Source: Calditrichales bacterium MX18-03
GTDB lineage: Bacteria; Bacillota; Clostridia; Lutisporales; Lutisporaceae
Length of the DNA: 64,000 nucleotides
Direction: 5' to 3'
Assembly: GCA_021083345.1 (NCBI GenBank)
Contig: JAJGRE010000003.1
Location: 310,001-374,000, forward strand
Shown: positions 7,841 to 15,546 of the stretch, piece after piece
Layout: every line of letters begins with the position of its first letter
How positions within the stretch are numbered: position 1 is the stretch's first letter
Program-made: the position numbers and the translations under genes
The notes under the pieces: model-generated
Database searches by the model: none
What the model saw: only the letters and a program-made list of their open reading frames with translations
Told to the model about the DNA's origin: nothing

Positions 7841-8155
7841 GTTTTCTATTTTTGAGAAGATGTGCACCGCTTTTTTTAGTATCGCAATCTCTTCCTCCTT
7901 ATCCTTAAGAAGCTTCTCCAATTCACGGATTCTCAACTTATCTTCTTTATTGACTGCTGGTTTAGGAGAAGATAAGATCGGGATACCCCTCCTCTTTTTA
8001 TACTGGCTGATCCACTTATATACGCTGTTTTTGTTAATTCCCAGTTCGGCTGCAATCGGGTTGCCACTTTTCCCACCCTCGGTAGACATCCTTGCTATTT
8101 GCTCCTGTTGCTCCAAATCATATCTTTTGGCTGACATAAAAACAACCCCTTTCAA
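7835..8155 (-). CDS. IS3-family orfA (helix-turn-helix transposase subunit)
   Basis: A 106-residue protein with an N-terminal HTH (LEQQEQIARMSTEGGKSG, then ELGINKNSVYKWISQYKK) and a C-terminal leucine-zipper-like coiled coil (IRELEKLLKDKEEEIAILKK). In this family it binds the IS ends and is fused to orfB by programmed -1 frameshifting. The initiation context (AAAGGGGTTG before the start) looks normal. It appears intact although the partner orfB is broken, so on its own it could only bind DNA. Confidence 0.8.
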   Translation of the reverse strand: MKGVVFMSAKRYDLEQQEQIARMSTEGGKSGNPIAAELGINKNSVYKWISQYKKRRGIPILSSPKPAVNKEDKLRIRELEKLLKDKEEEIAILKKAVHIFSKIENS

Positions 8156-8223
8156 GTAGTATAGTTGCCATTTTTGACTCTACTTTTTCAGGGGTAGTCC
8201 AAAATATATTAAAACATAAAAAA

Positions 8224-8301
8224 TACAGTTTTCAAAATCAGTTTCGTGAACAAAGGCTTTATTCCTCACTGCTCAACGTTTTACCGATTATGAAAACTGT
8301 A
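8224..8301. repeat. Spaced inverted repeat between the IS and the rubrerythrin gene
   Basis: TACAGTTTTCA (8224-8234) is the exact reverse complement of 8291-8301. The match extends inward for about eight more bases with two mismatches. The arms are 56 bases apart. It may be the ends of a very small element remnant or a weak long-loop terminator for the gene at 8325. Confidence 0.55.
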
Positions 8302-8324
8302 CTCAAATGTATTGTTTTTTATTT

Positions 8325-8873
8325 TTATTTATCGAAATACCGCTTCAAAAGCCCTTCAAACATCTGGCCGTGTCTTGCTTCGTCCTTGCACATTTCATGT
8401 ACGGTGTCATGAATGGCATCATAATTCAGCTGTTTTGCCTTTGTTGCTATCATCTTCTTGCCTGCGCATGCGCCGAACTCTGCTTCAACCCGCAGTTCCA
8501 GGTTTTTACGGGTATCGGCATGAACAACTTCTCCAAGCAGCTCTGCAAATTTAGCAGCGTGCTCTGCTTCTTCCCACGCAGCTCTCTTATATGCTTCGGC
8601 GATCTCTGGGAAGCCTTCCCTGTCAGCCTGCCTGCTCATGGCCAGGTACATGCCGACCTCCGTGCATTCGCCCATGAAGTTTGCTTTCAAGCCTTCATAT
8701 ATTTCCATGTCGATATCCTTAGCCACACCAATCCGGTGCTCATCTGCCCACTGGCGTGCTCCTTCTACCTTCTCAGCAAACTTGGCCGCCGGAGCCCCGC
8801 ACTGCGGGCATTTCTCAGGTGCCTGATCCCCTTCATGGATGAAACCGCAAATTGCACAAACAAACTTATTCAT
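8325..8873 (-). CDS. Reverse rubrerythrin (NADH peroxidase-type)
   Basis: A 182-residue cytoplasmic protein with the domain order of reverse rubrerythrins: an N-terminal rubredoxin-like Fe(Cys)4 site (CAIC at 6-9 and CPQC at 22-25) followed by a four-helix ferritin-like diiron domain with the Glu/His ligands in [26 protein letters not shown] and CKDEARHG. Classical rubrerythrin has the reverse order. In clostridia such proteins take electrons from NADH via rubredoxin reductase and reduce H2O2 to water. AAGGAGGACG lies before the ATG. It is monocistronic: its promoter is at 8932-8960 and only decayed DNA lies downstream. Confidence 0.9.
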   Translation of the reverse strand: MNKFVCAICGFIHEGDQAPEKCPQCGAPAAKFAEKVEGARQWADEHRIGVAKDIDMEIYEGLKANFMGECTEVGMYLAMSRQADREGFPEIAEAYKRAAWEEAEHAAKFAELLGEVVHADTRKNLELRVEAEFGACAGKKMIATKAKQLNYDAIHDTVHEMCKDEARHGQMFEGLLKRYFDK

Positions 8874-8931
8874 AAATCGTCCTCCTTGGTCGTTTTTATT
8901 ATTTATTAATAATTGTTATTCACATATTTAT

Positions 8932-8960
8932 ATATTAGCATAGGCCATTATTTTTGTCTA
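8932..8960 (-). promoter_or_regulatory. Promoter of the reverse rubrerythrin gene
   Basis: On the minus strand TAGACA (8955-8960), a 17-base spacer and TAATAT (8932-8937). The leader of about 50 bases after it is AT-rich with an ATTATTAATAAT stretch. Confidence 0.6.
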
Positions 8961-8993
8961 GTTGTTTTTAGAAAAATTTTCTTGTAATTGAAA

Positions 8994-9018
8994 AAGCCCT
9001 GTATCTGAAACAGAGCTT
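8994..9018 (-). terminator. Terminator of the PadR-DUF2812 operon
   Basis: On the minus strand AAGCTCTGT pairs with ACAGGGCTT (one G-T pair) around a 7-base loop and is followed by TTTTC. It starts 9 bases beyond the DUF2812 stop codon. Confidence 0.75.
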
Positions 9019-9027
9019 TATTCCATC

Positions 9028-9573
9028 TTACTTTTTCAGTTGTTTTTTGCGCTTCAATGCCTTATCAAATTGCAGGAACTTAATCAGCATATAGCCCTCA
9101 AATGCTATCAATGCCGCCATCGCGCCGTAACGGAAACGAATCAGGTCCGGCAGCCTGTGGCTGTCATTTACAGCAATCGTACTCATGATCAATTGCAGCG
9201 GAACAACGATACATAGCATGGAAATGATCCAGATAAACCGCTTGTTCCGCTCAATAAGAGAATCCACATCGCTGTATGCCTCCGGACGAGTGCCCTGGTA
9301 TTCCATACGCCAGATATACCAGCCGTTTTCCGAGTAGACTAGCTCCCAGCCTGCATCAAAGAATACGTTTTTATACTCCGGATCGATTTTAGGCTGATAA
9401 TCGGTGCAGTAACGCATCCGCCGCGATTTGCCTTTGGTAAAATGGAACCGTACGGCAATGCAATCCACGTGAAAAAGGTTCCAGCCCTGTGCTTCCATCT
9501 CTTCCAGCCAGTTTTCAATCCTATCGTGGGACCATGCCCACCACCACTTGAAGACCCTTTTTACGTCACTCAC
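9028..9573 (-). CDS. DUF2812-type membrane protein
   Basis: A 181-residue protein. The soluble N-terminal half (KWWWAWSHDRIENWLEEMEA to YSENGWYIWRMEY) fits the DUF2812 family. Two hydrophobic helices follow (about 118-138 and 150-168) and the tail is Lys-rich. The preferred start is GTG at 9573, eight bases after GGAGGGG, because its GTGA overlaps the TGA stop of the PadR gene; a longer ATG start at 9588 would sit on that ribosome site. DUF2812 proteins are usually paired with PadR regulators and are thought to act as membrane co-regulators, but the exact role is unknown. Confidence 0.7.
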   Translation of the reverse strand: MSDVKRVFKWWWAWSHDRIENWLEEMEAQGWNLFHVDCIAVRFHFTKGKSRRMRYCTDYQPKIDPEYKNVFFDAGWELVYSENGWYIWRMEYQGTRPEAYSDVDSLIERNKRFIWIISMLCIVVPLQLIMSTIAVNDSHRLPDLIRFRYGAMAALIAFEGYMLIKFLQFDKALKRKKQLKK

Positions 9574-9899
9574 GAAATCCCCTCCCATAACTTCATGCCG
9601 TTCTGATAAAGCTCTCCTAACCGCATGATTTCAATCTTCAGGATCTCCCTGCCGATTCCCGAAATTCGGTACAGCTTCCTCCTTTCTTCTTCCCCAGCCG
9701 CCTCAATGACACCATCCTTCTCCATCCGTGAAAGGCTGCCGTATAGTGTTCCGGCACCCAATCGGATCCGACCGCCCGTCAGGCCATCTACATACTGCAT
9801 GATGCCATAACCATGCCGTTCCTCTACCAAGGACAGCAAGATATAAAAAGCGGTTTCCGACATGGGTGTGTACTCCCTTCTTAGCTTTTCTATGTCCAT
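9570..9899 (-). CDS. PadR-family transcriptional regulator
   Basis: A 109-residue PadR regulator: winged helix over residues 10-85 (SETAFYILLSLVEERHGYGI, GAGTLYGSLSRMEKDGVI, RRKLYRISGIG) with a short C-terminal helix for dimerisation. AAGGAGGTTCAAA precedes the ATG. It is the first gene of a two-gene unit with the DUF2812 protein, joined by a GTGA overlap. The upstream DNA has repeated ATATC words and a perfect palindrome ATCACGTGAT (9961-9970), likely self-regulation sites. The inducer is unknown. Confidence 0.85.
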   Translation of the reverse strand: MDIEKLRREYTPMSETAFYILLSLVEERHGYGIMQYVDGLTGGRIRLGAGTLYGSLSRMEKDGVIEAAGEEERRKLYRISGIGREILKIEIMRLGELYQNGMKLWEGIS

Positions 9900-9909
9900 T
9901 TTGAACCTC

Positions 9910-9980
9910 CTTATATCTTGTCATGTTATATCGAGCTGCGCTATATCTTGAGATGATTATATCACGTGATGATATATCAT
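9910..9980. promoter_or_regulatory. PadR operator region with repeated ATATC words
   Basis: The region contains TTATATCTTG, TTATATCGAG, CTATATCTTG and the palindrome ATCACGTGAT (9961-9970) with ATAT on both sides. Such repeats just upstream of a padR gene are typical of autoregulation. The divergent topB gene begins 90 bases to the right, so it could be affected too. Confidence 0.45.
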
Positions 9981-10067
9981 TTCAAGAGGTATTATAAAAT
10001 AATTCGTGTCATGAAAAGCATAAAATGGTAAACTATAAAAGCGAGAAAAAATTCAAGGAGTATGATT

Positions 10068-12260
10068 ATGGGAAAAATATTGGTATTGGCTGAAAAGCCT
10101 TCGGTTGGCCGGGATCTGGCCAAGGTTCTGAACTGCAATCAAAACGGCAACGGCTGCCTGATGGGGCCGAAATATATCGTCACCTGGGCGCTGGGACATC
10201 TGGTCACTTTATCGGATCCCGAAGCTTATGACCAGAAGTACAAGTCATGGAACCTGGAGGATTTGCCGATGCTGCCCGACAAGATGGAACTGGCCGTCAT
10301 CAAGGAAACGGCAAAGCAGTATGGAATCGTCCGGAATCTTCTGAAGCAGCCGGATGTCGACGAACTGGTTATCGCCACCGATGCTGGAAGAGAAGGGGAG
10401 CTGGTAGCCCGATGGATCATTGAGAAGGCAGGTTTCCGGAAGCCGTTAAAGCGGTTATGGATTTCTTCCCAGACCGAGAAAGCCATACGGGACGGCTTCA
10501 ACCAGCTTAAGCCGGGCAAGGATTATGACAATCTTTTCAGGGCTGCCCAGTGCCGCGCTGAGGCAGACTGGCTTATCGGGCTGAACGTTACCCGGGCGCT
10601 GACCTGCAAGTACAATGCACAGCTATCTGCAGGAAGGGTGCAGACACCGACCCTGGCCTTGATCGTACAAAGGGAAAATGAGATAAAAAGCTTTGTTCCA
10701 AAGGATTATTGGACCATTGAAGTAAAAGTCAATGGCTTTACACTGCAATGGCGGGATAAAAACAGTGGAAATACACAGCTTTTTGATAAGGACCGTACAG
10801 AAGCCGTCACAGCCAAACTGACAGGACAGACAGGTGAAATAACGGATATAAAGAAGGAAGCAAAGAGCGAGCCGCATCCCCTGGCCTATGACCTTACTGA
10901 GCTGCAGCGGGATGCCAACAAGCGCTTCGGTTATTCTGCCAAGCAGACACTGTCAATCATGCAATCGCTGTATGAAAGACATAAGGTGCTGACTTACCCC
11001 AGAACAGACTCCCGGCACATTACCACCGATATCGTACCGACTTTGAGTGACAGGCTGAAGAGCATCGCTACAGGACCTTATGCTGCGGCGGCGCAAGCTT
11101 TGCTCCGCAACAGGCCTACCCCTACAAACCGGCTTGTGGACAACAACAAGGTCAGCGACCATCACGCCATTATCCCCACGGAGCAGCCGGTCATACTGTC
11201 TGCGCTGAATACCGAAGAGAGGAATATTTTCGATCTGGTTGCAAAGCGCTTTCTGGCCGTACTGAGCCCTGTCTTCCAGTATGAACAAACCACTGTCAAG
11301 GTGGAAGCAGCAGGCGAACAGCTGTATGCTCGTGGCAAGGTGGTAAAAGCAATGGGCTGGAAAGCTGTTTATGACGATAAAAATGCTTCGGAAGGTGATG
11401 GCGATGACGAAGACCGCGAGCAGGCACTACCTAACCTGCAGAAAGGTGATAAATTGAAGTTTTTGTCCGTCAGGTCTGTTAACCGCAAGACCAAGCCGCC
11501 GGCACGCTATACTGAAGCAACTTTGCTCTCCGCTATGGAACATCCGGGAAAATTCATTGAGGATGAAGCGCTGCGGGAGGCGCTGGATAGAACCAGCGGT
11601 CTCGGGACACCCGCTACCAGAGCGGATATTATCGAAAAGCTTTTCAGCACCTTCTATATTGAGAGAAGGGGCAAAGAAATATTCCCCACTGCCAAGGGCA
11701 TCCAGTTGATTGGCCTAGCCCCTCCCGAGCTCAGGTCCGCTGAGCTGACTGCCAAATGGGAGCAGCAGCTTTATGAAATCAGCAGGGGCAGAGCTAACGC
11801 AGGCGTTTTTATGAGCCAGATCAAGACACATGCTTCAAAGCTGGTTTCTGCCGTCGTTGCCAGCGGAGAAGCATACAAGCATGATAATATGACACGGGTC
11901 CGGTGTCCGGAGTGTCAGAAGTACTTGCTGGAGGTTAACGGTAAAAAGGGGAAAATGCTGATCTGTCCTGATCGTGAATGCGGCTACCGCAAAGGTGTTT
12001 CCCAAGTATCCAATGCCCGCTGCCCCCAATGCCACAAAAGAATGGAACTGAGGGGTGAAGGCGAGGGCAGGCTGTTTGTGTGCACCTGCGGCTACCGTGA
12101 AAAGCTGTCAAGCTTCAACAAGCGCATGGAAGAGAAAACGGACAGCAGTGACAAACGGTCGGTGGAACGGTTCATGAAGGAACAGAAAAATGAGGCGCCT
12201 GTCAACAATACCATGGCGGATGCGCTGGCAAAATGGAAAGAAATGCAGGAAAAGAAATGA
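10068..12260 (+). CDS. topB: DNA topoisomerase III
   Basis: A type IA topoisomerase of 730 residues that relaxes and decatenates DNA. It has the TOPRIM start (KILVLAEKPSVGRDLAKVL), the second acidic motif ATDAGREGELV, an RVQTPTLALIV segment, the catalytic tyrosine in LTYPRTDSRHI and the DRTSGLGTPATRADIIEKL stretch. The C-terminus carries paired zinc-ribbon-like Cys clusters (CPEC with CPDREC, and CPQC with CTC), then a charged tail. ATG at 10068 is preferred because it is 7 bases from AAGGAG; the ATG at 10062 is only one base away. It stands alone and ends at a strong bidirectional terminator. Confidence 0.95.
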   Translation: MGKILVLAEKPSVGRDLAKVLNCNQNGNGCLMGPKYIVTWALGHLVTLSDPEAYDQKYKSWNLEDLPMLPDKMELAVIKETAKQYGIVRNLLKQPDVDELVIATDAGREGELVARWIIEKAGFRKPLKRLWISSQTEKAIRDGFNQLKPGKDYDNLFRAAQCRAEADWLIGLNVTRALTCKYNAQLSAGRVQTPTLALIVQRENEIKSFVPKDYWTIEVKVNGFTLQWRDKNSGNTQLFDKDRTEAVTAKLTGQTGEITDIKKEAKSEPHPLAYDLTELQRDANKRFGYSAKQTLSIMQSLYERHKVLTYPRTDSRHITTDIVPTLSDRLKSIATGPYAAAAQALLRNRPTPTNRLVDNNKVSDHHAIIPTEQPVILSALNTEERNIFDLVAKRFLAVLSPVFQYEQTTVKVEAAGEQLYARGKVVKAMGWKAVYDDKNASEGDGDDEDREQALPNLQKGDKLKFLSVRSVNRKTKPPARYTEATLLSAMEHPGKFIEDEALREALDRTSGLGTPATRADIIEKLFSTFYIERRGKEIFPTAKGIQLIGLAPPELRSAELTAKWEQQLYEISRGRANAGVFMSQIKTHASKLVSAVVASGEAYKHDNMTRVRCPECQKYLLEVNGKKGKMLICPDRECGYRKGVSQVSNARCPQCHKRMELRGEGEGRLFVCTCGYREKLSSFNKRMEEKTDSSDKRSVERFMKEQKNEAPVNNTMADALAKWKEMQEKK

Positions 12261-12262
12261 AA

Positions 12263-12306
12263 GCATCATAAAAGCATGCGCAGTAAAGCGCATGCTTTTA
12301 TGATGC
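12263..12306. terminator. Bidirectional terminator between topB and a histidine kinase
   Basis: A perfect 19-bp stem (12263-12281 against 12288-12306) with loop AGTAAA and A/T-rich flanks lies between two convergent genes. The right arm contains the stop codon of the kinase gene (12298-12300), so that gene ends inside its own terminator. Confidence 0.9.
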
Positions 12307-13344
12307 CTGATAACTGAACCAGGCTGCAAACTCAAAGGTGCTGCCTTGGCCGGGCCGGCTCTCCACCCTGATTTTACCGCCCATTAATTCAACAATATTC
12401 TGGCTTATTGCCAAACCTAAGCCTGTTCCCCCGTATTTGCGCCGGTTGAAGCTGTCTACCTGGCTGAAGCTCTTAAAAAGCTTATCCAGATCCTGATCCG
12501 CAATCCCGATTCCCGTATCGCTGACTGAAAAACGCAGAAGAATCTTGTCTTCTTTCTTTTCGACAACCGATATATGAAGCCTTACAGCACCGGAATCGGT
12601 GAATTTGACAGCATTTCCGACGAGGTTCATTAATACCTGATTCAGTCGGTTAGAATCTCCCTGAAGCATATCCGGAATATCAGGGGCTTGCTCATAAACC
12701 AGGTTGATTTTTTTGTTCTCTACACCGACACGGAACAGACTGAAAATATTCCGAATCACCGTAGACAGACTGAAGCTATGGTTATCCAGCTGCATAGCCC
12801 CCAACTCGATCCTGGAAATATCCAGCATATCGTTTATAATATTCAGAAGCGATCTGGCCGAGTTTAATGCCAGTTCCATATATTCTTTCTGCTTATCGTC
12901 AATGTCTTCCGCCAGCATCAGCTGGATCATTCCCATAATCCCGTTCATTGGTGTTCTTATTTCATGGCTCATGTTTGCCAGGAATTTTGTTTTGGCGTTA
13001 TTGGCTTCCTCCAGTGATTTTTGTACTGCAACCAAGTCGGCCTCTATCCTTTTCCGCTCTTCTATTTCATTGACCAACCGGTTATTGACCTCTTCCAGGT
13101 TGTCGTTCCGCTTGATCAGAGCCTCCTGCAGCTGCTCCTTTTGCTTGTAGTCCTTCAAGATCAGTCCGTATATCAGAAGCGAGGTGGCCAATACAAACAG
13201 CCAGCCTTTGTAGGTCTGCATTCTGGTTACCAAATCCGGCTCATCAGCCAGCATCATGACTACACCATCAGACCAAATGATCCATATAACACTGAATACA
13301 AAGTATATCAGCGAGATTTTTATTGGCGGCTTCAGCTTTTCCAT
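12298..13344 (-). CDS. Membrane sensor histidine kinase
   Basis: A 348-residue kinase. Two membrane helices (about 9-28 and 48-66) with hardly any extracellular loop are followed by a coiled coil (about 68-118), a HisKA domain with phospho-His in FLANMSHEIRTPMNGIMGM, and a HATPase domain with N-box NLVGNAVKF, SDTGIGI, FSQVDSF and GTGLGLAIS. There is no receiver domain and no response regulator next to it, so it is an orphan kinase, possibly feeding a phosphorelay. The nearest upstream genes on this strand are a TPR protein and an exported peptide; in bacilli TPR Rap proteins act on phosphorelays, which makes the proximity suggestive only. The stop codon lies within the shared terminator. Confidence 0.85.
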   Translation of the reverse strand: MEKLKPPIKISLIYFVFSVIWIIWSDGVVMMLADEPDLVTRMQTYKGWLFVLATSLLIYGLILKDYKQKEQLQEALIKRNDNLEEVNNRLVNEIEERKRIEADLVAVQKSLEEANNAKTKFLANMSHEIRTPMNGIMGMIQLMLAEDIDDKQKEYMELALNSARSLLNIINDMLDISRIELGAMQLDNHSFSLSTVIRNIFSLFRVGVENKKINLVYEQAPDIPDMLQGDSNRLNQVLMNLVGNAVKFTDSGAVRLHISVVEKKEDKILLRFSVSDTGIGIADQDLDKLFKSFSQVDSFNRRKYGGTGLGLAISQNIVELMGGKIRVESRPGQGSTFEFAAWFSYQAS

Positions 13345-13428
13345 TGCTTTTACACCTCACAGGTTGCTTCATCTATGTCATATTTTAACAATAGCTCAGT
13401 TCCATTACAAATTCAATAGGTATCAAAA

Positions 13429-13475
13429 AGAAACATGCACCCCGGCCTCCTTGTGAGGCCATCGCGCATGTTTCT
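13429..13475 (-). terminator. Terminator after the exported-peptide gene
   Basis: On the minus strand AGAAACATGC pairs with GCATGTTTCT, enclosing a second stem GGCCTC/GAGGCC, and is followed by TTTTTG. It closes the TPR-peptide unit and separates it from the histidine kinase. Confidence 0.85.
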
Positions 13476-13499
13476 CCTGAGTACCGCCGCAATGTTATT

Positions 13500-13631
13500 T
13501 TATCTGCACTGAGAGGGCTTGGGTTCAATCACGATTCCCCGTGGATCGGTAATATCTGACGCGCCGGCTGAAATCAACCCGGTTCCCAGAACAGTTGCAA
13601 CAACCAGCATCAATATGAGTATCCTTTTCAT
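13500..13631 (-). CDS. Small exported peptide precursor (43 residues), candidate signal peptide gene
   Basis: ATG at 13629-13631 follows GGAGG at 8 bases and the frame ends at 13500. The product has a basic start (MKR), a hydrophobic core (ILILMLVVATVLGTGLIS), a likely signal-peptidase region (SAGAS) and a polar tail ending PRGIVIEPKPSQCR. This is the build of Phr/PapR-like precursors that are exported, cleaved and re-imported. It begins 18 bases after the stop of a TPR-repeat protein, the usual position of such peptides. No homologue is recognised by eye; it could also simply be a small secreted protein. Confidence 0.7.
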   Translation of the reverse strand: MKRILILMLVVATVLGTGLISAGASDITDPRGIVIEPKPSQCR

Positions 13632-13649
13632 GTTTTTTACCTCCTTCTA

Positions 13650-14744
13650 TCAATTTGTACTTAGAACACTCAAGGACAAACGGACTTCATCGAGACAAAT
13701 GTCCAGCTCTTGCCGGAACAGCTCGCTTGTCTCGCCTGCCGTCTGGAGCAAAAGCTTCAGCTCCTTCTCGAAATCAGTCAGCAGCTGCTTGTCCTTGTTG
13801 CATATTTTTTTGAAGATATAGAGTCCGTCAATGATATAGCTCTTGTATATGAAAAATTCCTTTACCTTACGCAAAAGGTCTAAGAGCTGGTAGATAATGT
13901 CGGTAGCTTCCCCCTGCAGGAGCTTGATTTCCGTATAGGTCTGAAAGCACATGAAAAAATATGCCATGTCTTTACATTCCAGATACTCAAAGGCCTTCAT
14001 GATATGCTTTATTGCCGCATCGTAATCGCCTTTAACCTTGTATAATTCCGCCATATTATTCAACGCACCGCACTTAAGGATCAGCTGAGTAGGCTCATAA
14101 AGGGATTCAGCCTTCTGATAACACGCAATGGCTTCTTCATAACGCTGAAGCCTCTTGTAATTGACACCCATGTTCAATACCGTACTCCCTTTGTCATGGG
14201 GGCTACGTGCCAGCTCCAGAGCTGTCTCCAGCATCTTCTGCGAAGCATCGTACTCCTTCAGATAACTTAGCAGAATGCCTGCACGGTAGTACAACAGAAA
14301 ATTGACGGGGTATCTGATGTTTCGGTTTAAGCGGTAGAGCCGCTGCGCTTCTTCAATATAATGCCGGGCTAATTGATACTGATAATCAAAAAAATGCAGA
14401 AGCCCCAAATCGGACAGGGAAGTGATCAGCATTTCGCCGGTTTTCCGCTTGCGGAAAAAATCAACGGCTTCGTTTATATACCGGTAAGCTTTGTCCTGCT
14501 GCTTATTGTAAAAATAATACATCCCCATATTGCGCTTCATCTTCGCCTGCTGGACCGGCAGTCCCTTTGCCTCACACCAATCCGTCACTTGCGTCAGAAG
14601 AATGATGTCTTCCGAGTTTTTATAGGCTTCGATATCCAATACAATATTGTCAACAAATGCAGCAAGAGTTCTTGCTGGAATCCTTTTAGGGTCGCGGACT
14701 GAAAAGACAAACGACCGCACCTTTTGCTTGCGCTGGACTTTCAC
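13650..14744 (-). CDS. TPR-repeat protein, candidate RRNPP/Rap-like peptide receptor
   Basis: A 364-residue helical protein with at least five tetratricopeptide-like repeats (for example KAYRYINEAVDFFRK, LARHYIEEAQRLYR, ASQKMLETALELAR, EAIACYQKAESLYE, AAIKHIMKAFEYLE). The N-terminal 70 residues are basic and helical, without an obvious HTH motif. Length and layout are like Rap phosphatases (about 375 residues). The start is taken as GTG at 14744, 8 bases after AGGAGG; longer readings run into a TATAAT at 14778-14783 that is better read as the -10 box. The exported peptide gene directly downstream supports a receptor-peptide pair. The target of the receptor is unknown. Confidence 0.7.
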   Translation of the reverse strand: MKVQRKQKVRSFVFSVRDPKRIPARTLAAFVDNIVLDIEAYKNSEDIILLTQVTDWCEAKGLPVQQAKMKRNMGMYYFYNKQQDKAYRYINEAVDFFRKRKTGEMLITSLSDLGLLHFFDYQYQLARHYIEEAQRLYRLNRNIRYPVNFLLYYRAGILLSYLKEYDASQKMLETALELARSPHDKGSTVLNMGVNYKRLQRYEEAIACYQKAESLYEPTQLILKCGALNNMAELYKVKGDYDAAIKHIMKAFEYLECKDMAYFFMCFQTYTEIKLLQGEATDIIYQLLDLLRKVKEFFIYKSYIIDGLYIFKKICNKDKQLLTDFEKELKLLLQTAGETSELFRQELDICLDEVRLSLSVLSTN

Positions 14745-14865
14745 ACTTTTTGCCTCCTGATGCCATCTCTTTAAGTCATTATATCGCACCAAACGCCATT
14801 TTTTACATTTTTTATATGAATTGTCGTTTTTTTGCTTTAAACGGCATCAGGCTCCCATTACAAGT

Positions 14866-14901
14866 AAAAAGCCGCCTGAATGCACGGTTCGATGCAAGGC
14901 G
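14866..14901 (-). terminator. Probable terminator after the nitroreductase gene
   Basis: On the minus strand CGCC and TGCA pair with TGCA and GGCG around an 8-base loop with a small bulge, followed by GCTTTTT. The remaining sequence between the TPR gene and the nitroreductase (14745-14963) shows only the TPR promoter and this hairpin. Confidence 0.5.
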
Positions 14902-14963
14902 AAAGATGCGCCTGCACAGAGTTTGCTCTCAGACAGCCATAGGATGTTACCAATTCCTTGCTG

Positions 14964-15485
14964 CTATTTGTAGATTTCGTAGAACACCATATCTGACAAG
15001 GGATTGCGGGCTGTAGCGTGCCGGTCCGGTGATTCCGCCTCGCCTGCAGCGTAGCCGATTCCCAGGATATTGACAGGCTCGATGTTGTCAGGCAGGTTGA
15101 ACTCCGCTCTGACAACAGCCGGATTGAAATGGCATACCCATAGGGTTCCCAGACCCAAATCCGTTGCCTGCAGCATCATGTGATCGGTGACGATGCTTGC
15201 ATCAATATCGGTTATATCCTTCTGGTCATAGGACCTTTTCCAGGCAGCGTCATGATTCCCGCATACAATTATGGCCAGAGGCGCTCCGAATAGGTTAGCC
15301 GCTTTCTTCAGCTTCCTGAGACCTTCCTCTTCCTGCACCACGATGAGCCTCTGAGGCTGCCGGTTTGCCCCTGTAGGTGCAATCCTGCCTGCTTCGAGGA
15401 TTTTCAGAAGTTTCTCCGCCTCTACCCTTTTGTTCTGATAGCTGCGGACCGAGTATCTCTTTTTTACCAGAGCCAAAAATTCCAT
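14964..15485 (-). CDS. Nitroreductase-family flavoprotein
   Basis: A 173-residue NAD(P)H:FMN oxidoreductase-like protein. The N-terminal FMN-phosphate motif is KRYSVRSYQNKRV, the GAPTGANRQPQ-type segment reads IAPTGANRQPQRLIV, the interior has the DHMMLQATDLGLGTLWVC helix and the C-terminus closes with LGIGYAAGE. It is shorter than classical NfsB-type enzymes (about 220) and belongs to the compact clostridial group. The physiological substrate is unknown. It lies 61 bases downstream of a DMT transporter gene, and the two are probably co-transcribed. Confidence 0.85.
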   Translation of the reverse strand: MEFLALVKKRYSVRSYQNKRVEAEKLLKILEAGRIAPTGANRQPQRLIVVQEEEGLRKLKKAANLFGAPLAIIVCGNHDAAWKRSYDQKDITDIDASIVTDHMMLQATDLGLGTLWVCHFNPAVVRAEFNLPDNIEPVNILGIGYAAGEAESPDRHATARNPLSDMVFYEIYK

Positions 15486-15546
15486 TTTTTATCCTCCTTT
15501 CGGTTATGGGTAGTATTCCCGCTTGAAATAAGCATATGAACAGTCC

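Larger units (their letters stand above)
7154..8201 (-). mobile_element. Decayed IS3-family insertion sequence (1048 bp)
   Basis: The ends are imperfect inverted repeats. Plus-strand 7154-7179 starts TGGAATGCCCTAAAA, and the minus strand from 8201 starts TGGACTACCCCTGAAAA; both continue into TAGAGTC. Inside are an orfA-type HTH gene and a broken orfB-type DDE transposase. The length is about 0.2-0.4 kb below intact members because of an orfB deletion. No matching target duplication flanks the ends (GAG on the left, AAA on the right), which agrees with deletion next to the element. Confidence 0.8.
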
